40,611 bases of DNA from a virus, in the IMG/VR virus record IMGVR_UViG_3300036832_001037, positions 1 through 40,611 of that record, one strand, 5' to 3'. The position numbers were made by a program, and so were the translations under genes. Below, in pieces: positions 1 through 8,304 of this stretch (position 1 is the first letter of the stretch; each line of letters begins with the position of its first letter). The notes under the pieces were generated by a model that was given only the letters and a program-made list of their open reading frames with translations, did no database searches and was not told the DNA's origin.

Positions 1-127
1 GGCGATTTCCAGCTTCGGTCGTTGACGAGCGAGAGGGGGCCGCTGTCGGTGACGCCGACGTTCAGGAAGTTGTAATCGTTGCGCCCGGCGGGCTTGGATC
101 GGGTGCCCTCCTCGTTGGCGACCCAGC
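1..127. repeat. 127-bp terminal direct repeat (circular join)
   Basis: Bases 1-127 are identical to 40485-40611. The copy lies inside one reading frame that continues across the join. An exact repeat of 127 bp is a common assembler k-mer overlap, so the simplest reading is a circular or circularly permuted molecule of 40,484 bp rather than a genuine terminal repeat. Confidence 0.93.
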
Positions 128-212
128 CCTGCAGCGTCCGGGTGTTCAGGCCGGTGAGGTGCGCCAGCGCCTTGACGAACTCCTGCTCGTTGGACGAGAG
201 CGTCAGCGTCAC
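1..212 (-). CDS. N-terminal part of virion lysin/endolysin with CHAP domain (continues at 40611)
   Basis: This is the 5' part of the gene whose 3' part is at 39440-40611. The start is GTG at 212, with an in-frame TAG about 20 nt upstream and no clear Shine-Dalgarno. Across the join the frame is open for 418 codons. The first ~140 residues (TLSSNEQEFVKALAHLTG, then WVANEEG, NFLNVGVTDSG, SGWASGG) look like the lysozyme-like glycosidase domains of actinobacterial phage tail and lysin proteins. The Glu pair in ANEEG is a candidate catalytic site. The start lies only 37 nt beyond the terminator at 249-288, so expression needs read-through or a promoter within 213-248. Confidence 0.8.
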   Translation of the reverse strand, partial: MTLTLSSNEQEFVKALAHLTGLNTRTLQGWVANEEGTRSKPAGRNDYNFLNVGVTDSGPLSLVNDRSWKS

Positions 213-248
213 GGCACGAAATTGTCGCAGCTAGCGTGGCGACAGGAG

Positions 249-288
249 AAAAAAACGCTCCGGCCCGGGGTGATGCCGGGCCGGAGCG
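249..288 (-). terminator. Rho-independent terminator of the virion operon
   Basis: On the minus strand there is a perfect 13-bp GC-rich stem (arms 276-288 and 256-268), a 7-nt loop and a run of seven T (complement of A 249-255). It stops leftward transcription from the virion genes just before the lysin gene that starts at 212. Confidence 0.92.
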
Positions 289-305
289 CTAGGTTCCTGT
301 TGTGC

Positions 306-352
306 CGACAGGACGTGGACACAGCATATCGCTCGCCGCCCGCGTCCTGTCG
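306..352. promoter_or_regulatory. Inverted repeat with CGACAGGACG arms
   Basis: Perfect 10-bp arms CGACAGGACG (306-315) and CGTCCTGTCG (343-352) are separated by 27 bp. The same CGACAGGA core occurs at other probable transcription starts in this genome. It could be an operator or promoter element. On the minus strand TCGACA (348-353) could act as a -35 box, but the -10 match is poor. Confidence 0.5.
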
Positions 353-364
353 ACCACCGTTCGC

Positions 365-487
365 CTACAGCACGTAGAGGTCGACCCCGGCCGGTAGGTC
401 TCGCCCACGACGCGGCGGACCAACCGTCGCTTGCATCGTGGGCCGGATGTCGGGTGGATTCCGTTGGCTGGCCTGCTGGGCCGTCAT
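365..487 (-). CDS. Doubtful 40-residue ORF
   Basis: ATG at 487, stop TAG at 365, 40 residues, rich in Arg and Pro. No convincing Shine-Dalgarno and no recognisable family. It lies between the virion operon's last likely gene and its terminator. It may be spurious; it is listed because the 463-bp stretch 213-675 otherwise holds only the terminator, two inverted repeats and no clear gene. Confidence 0.15.
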   Translation of the reverse strand: MTAQQASQRNPPDIRPTMQATVGPPRRGRDLPAGVDLYVL

Positions 488-550
488 CAGAGGGGATGAC
501 TCGTGCTGGGCGGTGAAGCGATGGCTGTCGGTCGCTCTAGAAATGCGGAC

Positions 551-583
551 GGGGGGGAGGCCGGTGCGTTGCGAGTCCCCCCC
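551..583. other. Hairpin with G7A / TC7 arms
   Basis: Eight-bp arms GGGGGGGA (551-558) and TCCCCCCC (576-583) with a 17-nt loop, in the untranslated stretch downstream of the 25-residue peptide gene. There is no T-run, so it is not a classical terminator. It could protect the 3' end of the virion transcript. Confidence 0.45.
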
Positions 584-675
584 TGGCTTGTTGACCGGCG
601 TGGCGGGAGGGAGAAATCCTTGCGGCCTGGGCGGCGGGTTGAAACTGCCGCATCGAGGGTGAACAGGTCGGCTTG

Positions 676-753
676 TTATCGGAGGGTCGCGAGGGCGGCG
701 ACGATGAGGGCGAGGATGACGATGAACGCGGCGACGAGCCCCCAGCCGAGCAC
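676..753 (-). CDS. 25-residue single-span membrane peptide
   Basis: GTG at 753 begins two nt after the stop of the 1481-codon gene. It encodes 25 residues, VLGWGLVAAFIVILALIVAA and then LATLR, i.e. one hydrophobic span with a positive C-terminus. Translation would depend on coupling, since no separate Shine-Dalgarno is seen. Small membrane peptides of this shape act in phage lysis or membrane passage, but nothing here fixes the role. The start and the reality of the gene rest on position and hydrophobic pattern only. Confidence 0.45.
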   Translation of the reverse strand: MLGWGLVAAFIVILALIVAALATLR

Positions 754-755
754 GC

Positions 756-3700
756 CTATGGGGTGCGGCCGAGTGCGGCTTGGGCTTGGGTGATGGTCGG
801 CCCGGCGTAGTGGCCTCGGGAGCGGGCGAGGGCGGCTTGGGCGGCGGTGACGGGGTTGGGTCCGGCGATGTGGCCTCGGCTTCGGGCGAGGGCGGCTTGG
901 GCGGGGCTGGCGGGTGCTCCGGCGCTGGGGTCGGTGATGGCCCCGGCGCCTTTGGCGGCCTGGGTGGCGCGGGCGCCGTAGTAGAACTTGACCGGCGACA
1001 GGATTTTGAACAGGGTCGCTTCGATCGAGCGTTTGGTGCCGGGAAGGGTTTGGGGTCCGATGAGGCCGAGCCGGTTGGCGACGTCACTGACGAGGTTGGC
1101 GGTCGGGAGGGGCTTGCCGCCTTGTTCGAGGAGCTGGGCGCCTTGGCGGGCTCCGGGGATGAATCCGGCGCCGACAGCTCCGAGGACCGATTCGGCCTGT
1201 TCGATCGAGGTGAGTCCGCGCTGGCCGCCGCTGCCGTCGGGCATCGTGACGGGATCGCCGGTCAGCGGGTCCTGGCCCTTGAGCGCGGCGAGGACGTCCC
1301 CGGCCTGGGGTTCCACCATGTCGGCCATCGTCTGTCCGGGCTCGGCGGCGATGCCGAACGGCGAGTAGTAGGTGGGCTGCGCGGAGACCCTGCCGACGAA
1401 CGGGAGGGTGGTGCCGAACGAGCCGCCGAGGTAGCCGGGCTGGGAGAGGCGGCCCTTGTTCTTGGGGTCTCCGGCGACGGCGGCGGCGATGATGGCGAGC
1501 TTGATCGGGTGGTCCTGCGGGAGGACTTTGAACACCCATCCGAGGCTGTTCTTCCACCACAGGCCGAACGGGGTCCATTGCTGGACGGCGCGTTTGACGT
1601 CGGGGGTGAGGTGTGACCAGTTTCCGGCCATCCGGAAGATTCGCTGGGTGAGCGCGGCGGCCTCGTTGGGGTCGACCTTGCCGTTGGCCCAGTCGCGCAT
1701 CACCTTGTCCTGCTGGTCGACGGTTTTCGTCCATGCGCGCCCGAACTGGCCGGTCTCGCGGATCGCCTGGCGGCCGACCATCGACTGGCGGATGTTGTGC
1801 TCCATGTTGCGCATCACCCCGCCGAGCCCGCCCTTCCACTTCTCCCACGCGCCGACGGTCGCGCGGCCAGGGACACTCGTCTTGGCCCACGGCAGTTCTT
1901 CGCCGCGTCGCATCGTGGACATCAGCGATCCGTACTGGGAGCCCGCCTCGTATAGCGCGACGTTGGCGGCGGCGGTCTGACGGATGTGGGCGGGGAGGTT
2001 GGCGTCGGCGGCGGCCTCTCGCCATTGCTGGACGGCGATCTTCCCGGCGCGAGCGGCCGAGCCCTTGCCGAACATCGACAGGGGGCTGATGTCGTTGAAT
2101 GCGGCGCGGATCAGGTTCTCCTGGGGGGTGCCGAGGAACCAGCGCGGCGACGTGAACAGGGCCGTGTTGCGCCACTGGGATGTCAGGACGGTGCCGACGG
2201 TCGGGCCACGGGTGGCGAGGGCGTCGTGTTCGGCGATGCGCGAGTCGACGGCTTCGGGGAGCAGCGTGTACTTCGGGACGTCCTTGTTGGTCTCGGCGAA
2301 GTCGTGGGGCTCACCGGCGCTGATCGGTTCGGAGGACCGGATGCCCGGCGATGCCGCGTCGAGGGTCTGGTCGGCGCCGACGTGATGGACGACGAACTTG
2401 ATCGGGCCGCCCGCCTCGTTGTGGCGCTTGGCGGCCTGGGTCGCCGACGCCTCGTCGCCGTAACGGCCGACGCCGAAGCGGTGGACGAGGGCGTTGGCGC
2501 GCAGGTGACCGGAGACCTGGTTGCTGGTGCGGTAGACCTGGTGCAGGAGGGTTTCGGCGTCACGGCGGTAGGTGCCCTGGGCGAATGTCTCGCCGGTGCG
2601 GCGGTTGCGGGCGATGCCGGGTCGTCCACCGGCGCGCGAAAACACGGAGCCCTTCCATTCCTGGGGCAGTTCGTGCGACAGGTAGCCGGGGTGCGCGCGG
2701 CCGGTGTGCTTGGTGAAAATGTCCTGCAGCTCGGGGGTGGTGTACGGCAGGCCCGACGGCTTGCGCAGGCCGGTGATCTCGCGCGTGTTGTGGAACTTGA
2801 GCTGGGTCTTGGCGTTGGCGAGAACGTCCCCGTGGATGCTGTGCTGTTCGGCGGCTGCGGCCTCGGCGGTCTTGAGGTTCGCCTGGGCCTTGCCGAGCTT
2901 GGTCTCCTCGGCCTTGGTCGCCGGGCCGCCCCGCGAGCTGCGCTTGGTCCGCTGCTCGCCGATGATGTTGTCGACGCGCTTCTGGGCGGCTTTCACCGTG
3001 GCGTCGGCCTCCTTGACCCTGACCTTGGACGCGGCGACGCGGCCCCGGATGGCGGTCATTTCGGCGCGGGCTTCGGGGTGCAGGCGGTGCCAGCGGACCT
3101 GCTCAACCTTGGCGGCCACGACGTCGGCCTGGGCGGCGGCGATCTCCCTCGTCGGAGCCCCTTCCTCGGTGAGCTGTCGGACCTTCGTACGGGCCACGTT
3201 CTCGTCGTGGCGGGCATTGAGCCAGCGTTGGCGGGCCTCAACGCTGGTGACGGCATCCTCGTGGGCTTGGGCGGCGGGGAACAGGGCGGCGCGCTGCTGC
3301 TCGGGGCGGATCCCCCCCAGCTCGGCGAGCCGGTCACCCATGTCGTGAGACCACTGGCCGTAGGTCTCGGCGACGTCAAACGCCTTCTGCGGATCGTCCA
3401 CGATTTTGCGGTTCTTGAGCAGGTGTTCGATGATCTCCTGGTTGTCGAGGTTGGTCTGCAGCTCCTCGCCGTCCAACGCGACGCCGGGATGGTGGGGTCG
3501 CAGGGAGCGGTCGCCGTGGGCGGCGGCATCCTTGAGGCGCCCCAGCTCCTTGTTGAGGTCCTCGATGATGGTGCCGGGCTTGCGGACGATGCCCTCGGTA
3601 ATCAGCGGGACGATGTCGGCCGAGCCGGGGCCGTACTTCTTGGTGACCTCCTTGAGGGATTTGGCCATCGCGCCGGTGTTCTTCTGGGCGACGGCGCGGC

Positions 3701-5201
3701 GCAGCACCTCGTGGTCGCCGACGAACTGGTCTGCGAGGCCGGGCTTGGTGACGCTGACGAGCTTCTTGTTGAGGATGCCCTTCTCGACGGCGGCGTGTCC
3801 GAGCCGTGAGCCGCCGTGGAGGATCGCCTTGATCTGGTTGGGGGTGGCGATGTTCGGGTCGGACTTGGTGACCTTGGCGATCGTGCGCTCGGTCGCGACC
3901 TGCAGGCCGTGGGTCATCAGGTTCTTGGACCGGGGGTTTCGGATGACGTGCAGGGCGTTGGTCTCGTCGCCGCCGCCGGTGCCCGCGTCCTCCTTGAGGA
4001 TCGTCAGCGGTGCCCGGTCGGTTTGGGCGGCGCTGGAGACCGCTTCGCCGAGTGCGCCGGAGCGAGCCGCGAGACCGGCGAGCCGTCCGACGCCGCCGAG
4101 GACTGGGGCGAACGCGAGCGCGGTGTTGAGCGGGTGGGCCTTGAACGCCTTGCGGGGGTGCTCGTAGGTGTAGGCGAAGCCCTTGGCGAGCGTGCTGAGC
4201 GGCTTGGTGTTGCCTCCGGCGGCCGAGATACCGGCGTCCACGACATCGGCGGCGGTCGGGATCGCGTCGGTGGGGATCTCCAATGCGTCGCCGACGGCTC
4301 GGCCGATCAGTGTTTTCTTCAGTGCCTTGTCGGCCTCGATCGCCTGGTTGGCGGCGGGGCCGAGTGCGGCGGTTCCCTTGATGAACGCGCCGACGATGCT
4401 CTTGTTCGGGTTGGTCAGGGTGGCGAGGAGGCTCCCGCCCTTGTGGGTGCCGGGCGGGGCCTTCTTGCCCTGGGCGCGGTTCTGGGCGGTGAGCGCTTCG
4501 CCGATCTTGGCGACCTGGCGGACGGTGAGGCCCTTGGTATTGACGAGCGGGGCCTTGAGGATCGCGGGCATGTCGCTGGCGTCGGGGACGGGCAGGTTCG
4601 AGCGGTCCTTGAGGTTCCCGGCGCCGTCGTAGTGGTAGCCCTTGGGGAGGATCGTGCGCTTGGCGGTCAGGGCCTTGTGGACGGCGAGGTCCTTGTGGAT
4701 CGTGGCCTGCAGGGCGTTGGCGCGGTTGTAGGCGGCGCGGGCGGGGGCGGGGAGGGCCTTGACCTGGTCGAGGGTGTGGATCCCGGCGTCGAGCAGGGCC
4801 TTGTTGATCGCGGCACTCTCGGCGGCGCGAATGGAGTCGGGGGCGTTGCGCGGGACCTTCGGCTGGCGGGGGACGACGATGTTCTTCTCGGTCGGCCGGA
4901 TCGCTGCGACGACGCGGGCGGGGCTACGGAGCGCGCCGAGGGGATGGGCGCCGCCGGTGAGGGTGACCTTGGGCTGGCGGACGGGAATCTGGCGGGTGTG
5001 GGCCTTGACGTGGACGGTGCGGGTGGCCTGCTGGACGGCCTTGGGCTCGCCGACGGTCGAGGAGATTCCGCCCCGGTGGTTGATCCGCTGGCCGGTCGGG
5101 GGCTTGGGCTGCGGCGGTCGACGGGGTGCGCGAGGCTTGGCCTTCGGGGCGTTCTTCTCGATGTTCTTGAGGTCGGCGATGACCCCGGCGAGGGCGCCCA
5201 T
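756..5201 (-). CDS. Giant internal virion (DNA-ejection) protein, 1481 residues
   Basis: ATG at 5201, GGGAG about 10 nt upstream, two nt after the preceding stop. It is by far the largest protein, last of the major virion genes, and follows two Ala/Gln-rich proteins. This is where short-tailed phages place the internal core or ejection proteins. The N-terminus is basic and Pro/Lys-rich, the middle (~residues 640-820) is charged and likely coiled coil, and the C-terminus carries three ~18-residue repeats built on AQAALARSRGH.AGP. No enzymatic motif was recognised. Alternatives are a polyvalent protein carrying an effector domain or a tail-associated protein. The assignment rests on size, order and composition. 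Confidence 0.7.
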   Translation of the reverse strand: MGALAGVIADLKNIEKNAPKAKPRAPRRPPQPKPPTGQRINHRGGISSTVGEPKAVQQATRTVHVKAHTRQIPVRQPKVTLTGGAHPLGALRSPARVVAAIRPTEKNIVVPRQPKVPRNAPDSIRAAESAAINKALLDAGIHTLDQVKALPAPARAAYNRANALQATIHKDLAVHKALTAKRTILPKGYHYDGAGNLKDRSNLPVPDASDMPAILKAPLVNTKGLTVRQVAKIGEALTAQNRAQGKKAPPGTHKGGSLLATLTNPNKSIVGAFIKGTAALGPAANQAIEADKALKKTLIGRAVGDALEIPTDAIPTAADVVDAGISAAGGNTKPLSTLAKGFAYTYEHPRKAFKAHPLNTALAFAPVLGGVGRLAGLAARSGALGEAVSSAAQTDRAPLTILKEDAGTGGGDETNALHVIRNPRSKNLMTHGLQVATERTIAKVTKSDPNIATPNQIKAILHGGSRLGHAAVEKGILNKKLVSVTKPGLADQFVGDHEVLRRAVAQKNTGAMAKSLKEVTKKYGPGSADIVPLITEGIVRKPGTIIEDLNKELGRLKDAAAHGDRSLRPHHPGVALDGEELQTNLDNQEIIEHLLKNRKIVDDPQKAFDVAETYGQWSHDMGDRLAELGGIRPEQQRAALFPAAQAHEDAVTSVEARQRWLNARHDENVARTKVRQLTEEGAPTREIAAAQADVVAAKVEQVRWHRLHPEARAEMTAIRGRVAASKVRVKEADATVKAAQKRVDNIIGEQRTKRSSRGGPATKAEETKLGKAQANLKTAEAAAAEQHSIHGDVLANAKTQLKFHNTREITGLRKPSGLPYTTPELQDIFTKHTGRAHPGYLSHELPQEWKGSVFSRAGGRPGIARNRRTGETFAQGTYRRDAETLLHQVYRTSNQVSGHLRANALVHRFGVGRYGDEASATQAAKRHNEAGGPIKFVVHHVGADQTLDAASPGIRSSEPISAGEPHDFAETNKDVPKYTLLPEAVDSRIAEHDALATRGPTVGTVLTSQWRNTALFTSPRWFLGTPQENLIRAAFNDISPLSMFGKGSAARAGKIAVQQWREAAADANLPAHIRQTAAANVALYEAGSQYGSLMSTMRRGEELPWAKTSVPGRATVGAWEKWKGGLGGVMRNMEHNIRQSMVGRQAIRETGQFGRAWTKTVDQQDKVMRDWANGKVDPNEAAALTQRIFRMAGNWSHLTPDVKRAVQQWTPFGLWWKNSLGWVFKVLPQDHPIKLAIIAAAVAGDPKNKGRLSQPGYLGGSFGTTLPFVGRVSAQPTYYSPFGIAAEPGQTMADMVEPQAGDVLAALKGQDPLTGDPVTMPDGSGGQRGLTSIEQAESVLGAVGAGFIPGARQGAQLLEQGGKPLPTANLVSDVANRLGLIGPQTLPGTKRSIEATLFKILSPVKFYYGARATQAAKGAGAITDPSAGAPASPAQAALARSRGHIAGPNPVTAAQAALARSRGHYAGPTITQAQAALGRTP
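770..905 (-). repeat. Tandem repeat at the 3' end of the 1481-codon gene
   Basis: Two ~54-bp units and a partial third encode AQAALARSRGHIAGP, AQAALARSRGHYAGP and AQAALGRTP. Nucleotide identity between units is high, which suggests recent duplication. Confidence 0.7.
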
Positions 5202-5203
5202 TG

Positions 5204-6397
5204 CTAACTGGCTCCCGCGCGGTTGAGTCGGTCGGACTTGCTGGTGGGGGCGGCGAGGATCGTGCCGAACTGGTCGACCTTGTAGCCCGCGTGGTGGAGC
5301 TTACTTACGGTAACTGGGGTGACGCCGCCGTAGAGGATTTGGTCGAGGACGACGTTGCGCACGAGGTCCTGGGTGATCGGCTTGATCCCCGGCTGGGTGG
5401 CGGGAATGCCGGTCTTGGGGTCGATCTTGACCACCCAGTGCTGCGTGCCGTTCTTGGCGGTGACCAGCTCGTGCTGGGTGTAGCCGGGGACGCCCTTGGC
5501 GATCTGCGCGTTGATCTGGGCTCGGTTCAGCGCCGGGGTGACGGCGCCGGTTTTCGGGTCGGTGTAGGCGTAGCGGACGCTGTTGACGTAATCGGCGACC
5601 TGCTGGCGGGCGAGACGGACGGCCGACCCCAGCGCGTTCTGGGCGGGCTGTCCGAGCTGCTTGGCGCCGCCGGGGAGACGGCCCTTGTTGGCGGCGTTCT
5701 TCTTGGCCTGGGCGGCGCGCTGCTTGGCGGTGGCGGCGGCGGTGATCCGGGCTTGCGTGTTGCTCTGCGACGTCTCATTGGTGAGCAGGTTGTTGTTGGC
5801 CGACGTCCGGTTGTTCCCGGCGGCGATGTTCGCCTGGTTCGCGCGGTTCGCCTGGTTCTGGGAGGCGGTGAAATCCTGCTTGGCCTGGTCGGAAAGCATC
5901 GAGGCGATCTGGCTGGCGGCGTAGGCGCCCGACTCACCCTGAAGCTGGGCGGCCTGCTGTCCGGCCTGGTTGGTCGCCTGGTTGAGGGTGCGGTCGGCGT
6001 TTGCCACCTGGTAGGCGGCGCCCTCCTGGGCTCGGATCGGCTCCTGGGCAAGCAGGCCGGTGATCGCGCCCTGGGACAGGCCGAGGTTGTGGGCGGCGAG
6101 GTCGGCTTCGGCACCGGCGGCCGGTGCGGGCTGGCCGGGGAGCGGGGCTCGGGCGGCGGCGAACTGGGCGGGCAGGGCGGCGTTGGCCTTCCCGGCGGCG
6201 GCGCTGATGATCTGGGCGCCGACGCGGGCGTTGTGGACGGCCTGGTCGTGCTGGGCCTGGGCGTTTTGGACGATGACCTTCAACGCGTCGATCTCGGGGC
6301 CGTAGCGGGCCTGAGCTTCGGCGGCACCGGCGGCGGTGAACGCGGCCGGGACGCTGGACGTCTTGGTCTTGGTCTTGGTTTTCGTCTTGGTTGCCAT
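5204..6397 (-). CDS. Ala/Gln/Asn-rich virion protein, 397 residues
   Basis: ATG at 6397. It begins MATKTKTKTKTKT, encoded by a GTCTTG-type hexamer run, then has long Ala/Gln/Asn-rich segments with helical and coiled-coil character and a short C-terminal region (~residues 300-390) of mixed composition. Order places it with the internal virion or ejection proteins next to the 1481-residue protein. The first residues match those of the gene upstream (6401-7195), and both end with a similar H-G-K-Y-style segment, so the two look like diverged paralogues. No catalytic motif was seen. Confidence 0.65.
   Translation of the reverse strand: MATKTKTKTKTKTSSVPAAFTAAGAAEAQARYGPEIDALKVIVQNAQAQHDQAVHNARVGAQIISAAAGKANAALPAQFAAARAPLPGQPAPAAGAEADLAAHNLGLSQGAITGLLAQEPIRAQEGAAYQVANADRTLNQATNQAGQQAAQLQGESGAYAASQIASMLSDQAKQDFTASQNQANRANQANIAAGNNRTSANNNLLTNETSQSNTQARITAAATAKQRAAQAKKNAANKGRLPGGAKQLGQPAQNALGSAVRLARQQVADYVNSVRYAYTDPKTGAVTPALNRAQINAQIAKGVPGYTQHELVTAKNGTQHWVVKIDPKTGIPATQPGIKPITQDLVRNVVLDQILYGGVTPVTVSKLHHAGYKVDQFGTILAAPTSKSDRLNRAGAS
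6357..6395 (-). repeat. Hexamer microsatellite encoding (Lys-Thr)n
   Basis: An imperfect tandem run of GTCTTG (plus-strand reading) encodes the KTKTKTKTKT N-terminus. Such runs can slip; a change by whole hexamers keeps the frame. Confidence 0.6.
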
Positions 6398-6400
6398 TGC

Positions 6401-7195
6401 TCACGCCTTCCCGATCGCGTGCAGAGTGCCGTCGGGCATCTGGTGGTACTTGATCCCCTGGTGGATGACGACGCGGTAGGCCGTTCCCTTGGGGGTGGTG
6501 AACTCGTTGGACGGGGGTCCGGGGAGCAGGCCGCTGGCCGATGCGGCGTAGACCTTCTGGGTGCCGAGCTGCTGGTTGAACAGGGTGTTGGCGGCGTTGT
6601 CGCGCTCGTTGGTCTGGGCTCGCGAGGAGACGCCCCGGTCGTAGTTGGTCTGGTTGGCGGCCTGGTTCTGGGCGTAGGCCGTGTTCTCGCGATTGACGCG
6701 CTGGGTGATGTCGGCCTGGCTGCGCGACTCGTTGGTATCGAGGACGCCCTGAGCCTGGTTCTGGTTGCCCTGGCGGGCCGTCTGAGCGGCGACGAGGGCT
6801 CCCCCCTCCCCTACCCCTGCGGCGTTGGCGTTCTGGGTCTGAGAGACGCCGAGGCGCTGATACTGCTGGCCGAGGTTCTGGGTGGCGAGGTTGTAGTTGG
6901 CGAGATCCTGGTTGCTGGCGGTCTGCAGGTCGGCGAGCGTGTAGCCGTGGGCCTGCGCGGCGTTGGCGATGGCCGTGTTGTAGTCATCGAGCGCCTGCTG
7001 GTTGCCGGTGCCGAAGTCCTCGTTCTGGTAGAGGTTGTTGAGGCTCTGCGTCTGGCCCTGGGCGTCGAGCTGAGGGTCGTAGGAGCCCTCGGGCGCCGTC
7101 GTCGGAGCGACCCACGGAGTGAAGCCCTTGGCCGTCGGCTTCTTGGACGGGGCGACCTGGTGGATCGGCTTGGTCGTTTTCGTCTTGGTCGCCAT
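6401..7195 (-). CDS. Gln/Asn-rich virion protein, 264 residues
   Basis: The chosen start is ATG at 7195, which overlaps the preceding stop as ATGA and gives the N-terminus MATKTKTTKPIHQ. A longer upstream reading would run inside the neighbouring gene. The body is rich in Gln, Asn and Ala and ends HQGIKYHQMPDGTLHAIGKA. The shared N-terminus with the next gene (5204-6397) suggests a duplicated internal-virion protein pair. Function is inferred from position only. Confidence 0.65.
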   Translation of the reverse strand: MATKTKTTKPIHQVAPSKKPTAKGFTPWVAPTTAPEGSYDPQLDAQGQTQSLNNLYQNEDFGTGNQQALDDYNTAIANAAQAHGYTLADLQTASNQDLANYNLATQNLGQQYQRLGVSQTQNANAAGVGEGGALVAAQTARQGNQNQAQGVLDTNESRSQADITQRVNRENTAYAQNQAANQTNYDRGVSSRAQTNERDNAANTLFNQQLGTQKVYAASASGLLPGPPSNEFTTPKGTAYRVVIHQGIKYHQMPDGTLHAIGKA

Positions 7196-7857
7196 CAGCC
7201 GACCCGGATGGGCTGCAGGAACATGAACATGTCGCCGATGAACAGGGAGAGGCTGGCGGTAACCGACGCCATCCGGGGCTTCCACGTCTGGTTGATCGCG
7301 ACGCCGACCGCGCGGCGGACGGTGGCGAAGTTCATGTAGTCGAACTGGGCGGCGAACGAGCTGGACACTCCGGCCGAGCCATCGGCGGACCCGGCCGAGG
7401 CGGCGCCGATCCCGACGGCGCCCTGAACCTGGGTCGAGGAGACGGACGGGTTACCGGCGGCGTTGATCTCGAACTGAAATCGCCAGTCGCCCGCGAGCGG
7501 GTTGACGAGCGACGGGGCGCCGGTGAGGTCCTGCCAGGTGTTCGCCGTCGAGGGGAGCACCTGGGTCGTGTTGGCGAACGTGTGGGCGTAGAGCCAGCCG
7601 CCGCCGACGAACTCCCACTTGAACGCCGACGCTGATGCGGCCCGGTACTTCAAGCGCCAGACGACGCCGTTGGTTGCGTCGGCGAGGTAGTCGATGACCT
7701 GCCCGTCGGCGGGGTTCGCGGGGAGCGCGGTGACGACAGGCGGGCCACGGGTTGCGCCCTGAAGCTGGCGGATCAAGGTGGCCTGGACGCCCTGGTCCTC
7801 GTTGGCGGCGAGGAGGCGGCCAAGCTCGGACTGCTGCTCGTGGGTGAACGCGGACAC
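7195..7857 (-). CDS. Probable tail fibre or baseplate-associated protein, 220 residues
   Basis: GTG at 7857 directly abuts the preceding stop; the nearest Shine-Dalgarno-like GGGAG is rather far upstream. The C-terminal half has short Gly/Ser/Ala-rich beta-type segments (GAVGIGAASAGSADGSAGV) typical of trimeric fibre or appendage domains. It lies between a fibre-like protein and the internal virion proteins. No specific receptor-binding family was recognised. Confidence 0.55.
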   Translation of the reverse strand: MSAFTHEQQSELGRLLAANEDQGVQATLIRQLQGATRGPPVVTALPANPADGQVIDYLADATNGVVWRLKYRAASASAFKWEFVGGGWLYAHTFANTTQVLPSTANTWQDLTGAPSLVNPLAGDWRFQFEINAAGNPSVSSTQVQGAVGIGAASAGSADGSAGVSSSFAAQFDYMNFATVRRAVGVAINQTWKPRMASVTASLSLFIGDMFMFLQPIRVG

Positions 7858-8304
7858 CTAGACCCAGCACTCCCACCAGATTGTCGTCTGGGTGAGGTTC
7901 GGCGGGCTGCCGCCGATTGGAACGACGACGCTGATCGTGAGGTTCGTGGCGTCGGCGATGGCGTTGCAGAGCACCGGGGAGAACCCGGCGAGGGTGCTCG
8001 TGGTGATGATGTGGTTGGGCACGCTCGGGAGGCCGTGAGGGATGACGAGGTTCGTGCTGCTCGTCGCGCCGTTCCAAGTGAGCAGGTAGCCGCCCTGGGC
8101 GACCTTGCGGCTCACGCCGTCGGCGGCGAGGAACAGGGCTGAGATCGACGTGTCGAGCTTGGGGGCGGTGATGACGCCGTTCTTGATATTCGCCCCGTCG
8201 ATGTTGCCGTTGATCTGGTTGACGATCGCGTTGTAGTTCGCCATAACCACCGACGCGTCGGCGAGCGAGCCGTTGGTGATGCTGGTGAGAGAGACGAGCG
8301 CCAT
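7858..8304 (-). CDS. Tail fibre-like protein, 148 residues
   Basis: ATG at 8304, one nt from the stop of the nozzle gene. The N-terminal half contains MANYNAIVNQINGNIDGANI followed by KNGVITAPKLD. This pattern recurs at the start of phage fibre proteins, where the N-I-D-G...G-x-I-x-x-x-K-L repeat forms trimerising beta structure. The C-terminus is beta-rich with paired Trp (WWECW). Likely role: adsorption appendage attached to the tail nozzle. Confidence 0.65.
   Translation of the reverse strand: MALVSLTSITNGSLADASVVMANYNAIVNQINGNIDGANIKNGVITAPKLDTSISALFLAADGVSRKVAQGGYLLTWNGATSSTNLVIPHGLPSVPNHIITTSTLAGFSPVLCNAIADATNLTISVVVPIGGSPPNLTQTTIWWECWV

Noticed and set aside
481-495. CTGATGA on the minus strand as a hammerhead core
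   Set aside because: No GAAA, UH or pairing stems at the required places.
543-653. 37-codon minus-strand frame from 653
   Set aside because: No ribosome site, poor amino-acid pattern.
1986-3809. Long plus-strand open frame (607 codons) opposite the giant virion gene
   Set aside because: Gly/Val/Leu-Asp-rich low-complexity translation typical of the antisense of GC-rich coding; no start signals and no family-like segments.
5201-7339. Plus-strand open frame of 712 codons
   Set aside because: Lies opposite three well-supported virion genes; composition is a GC-rich shadow.
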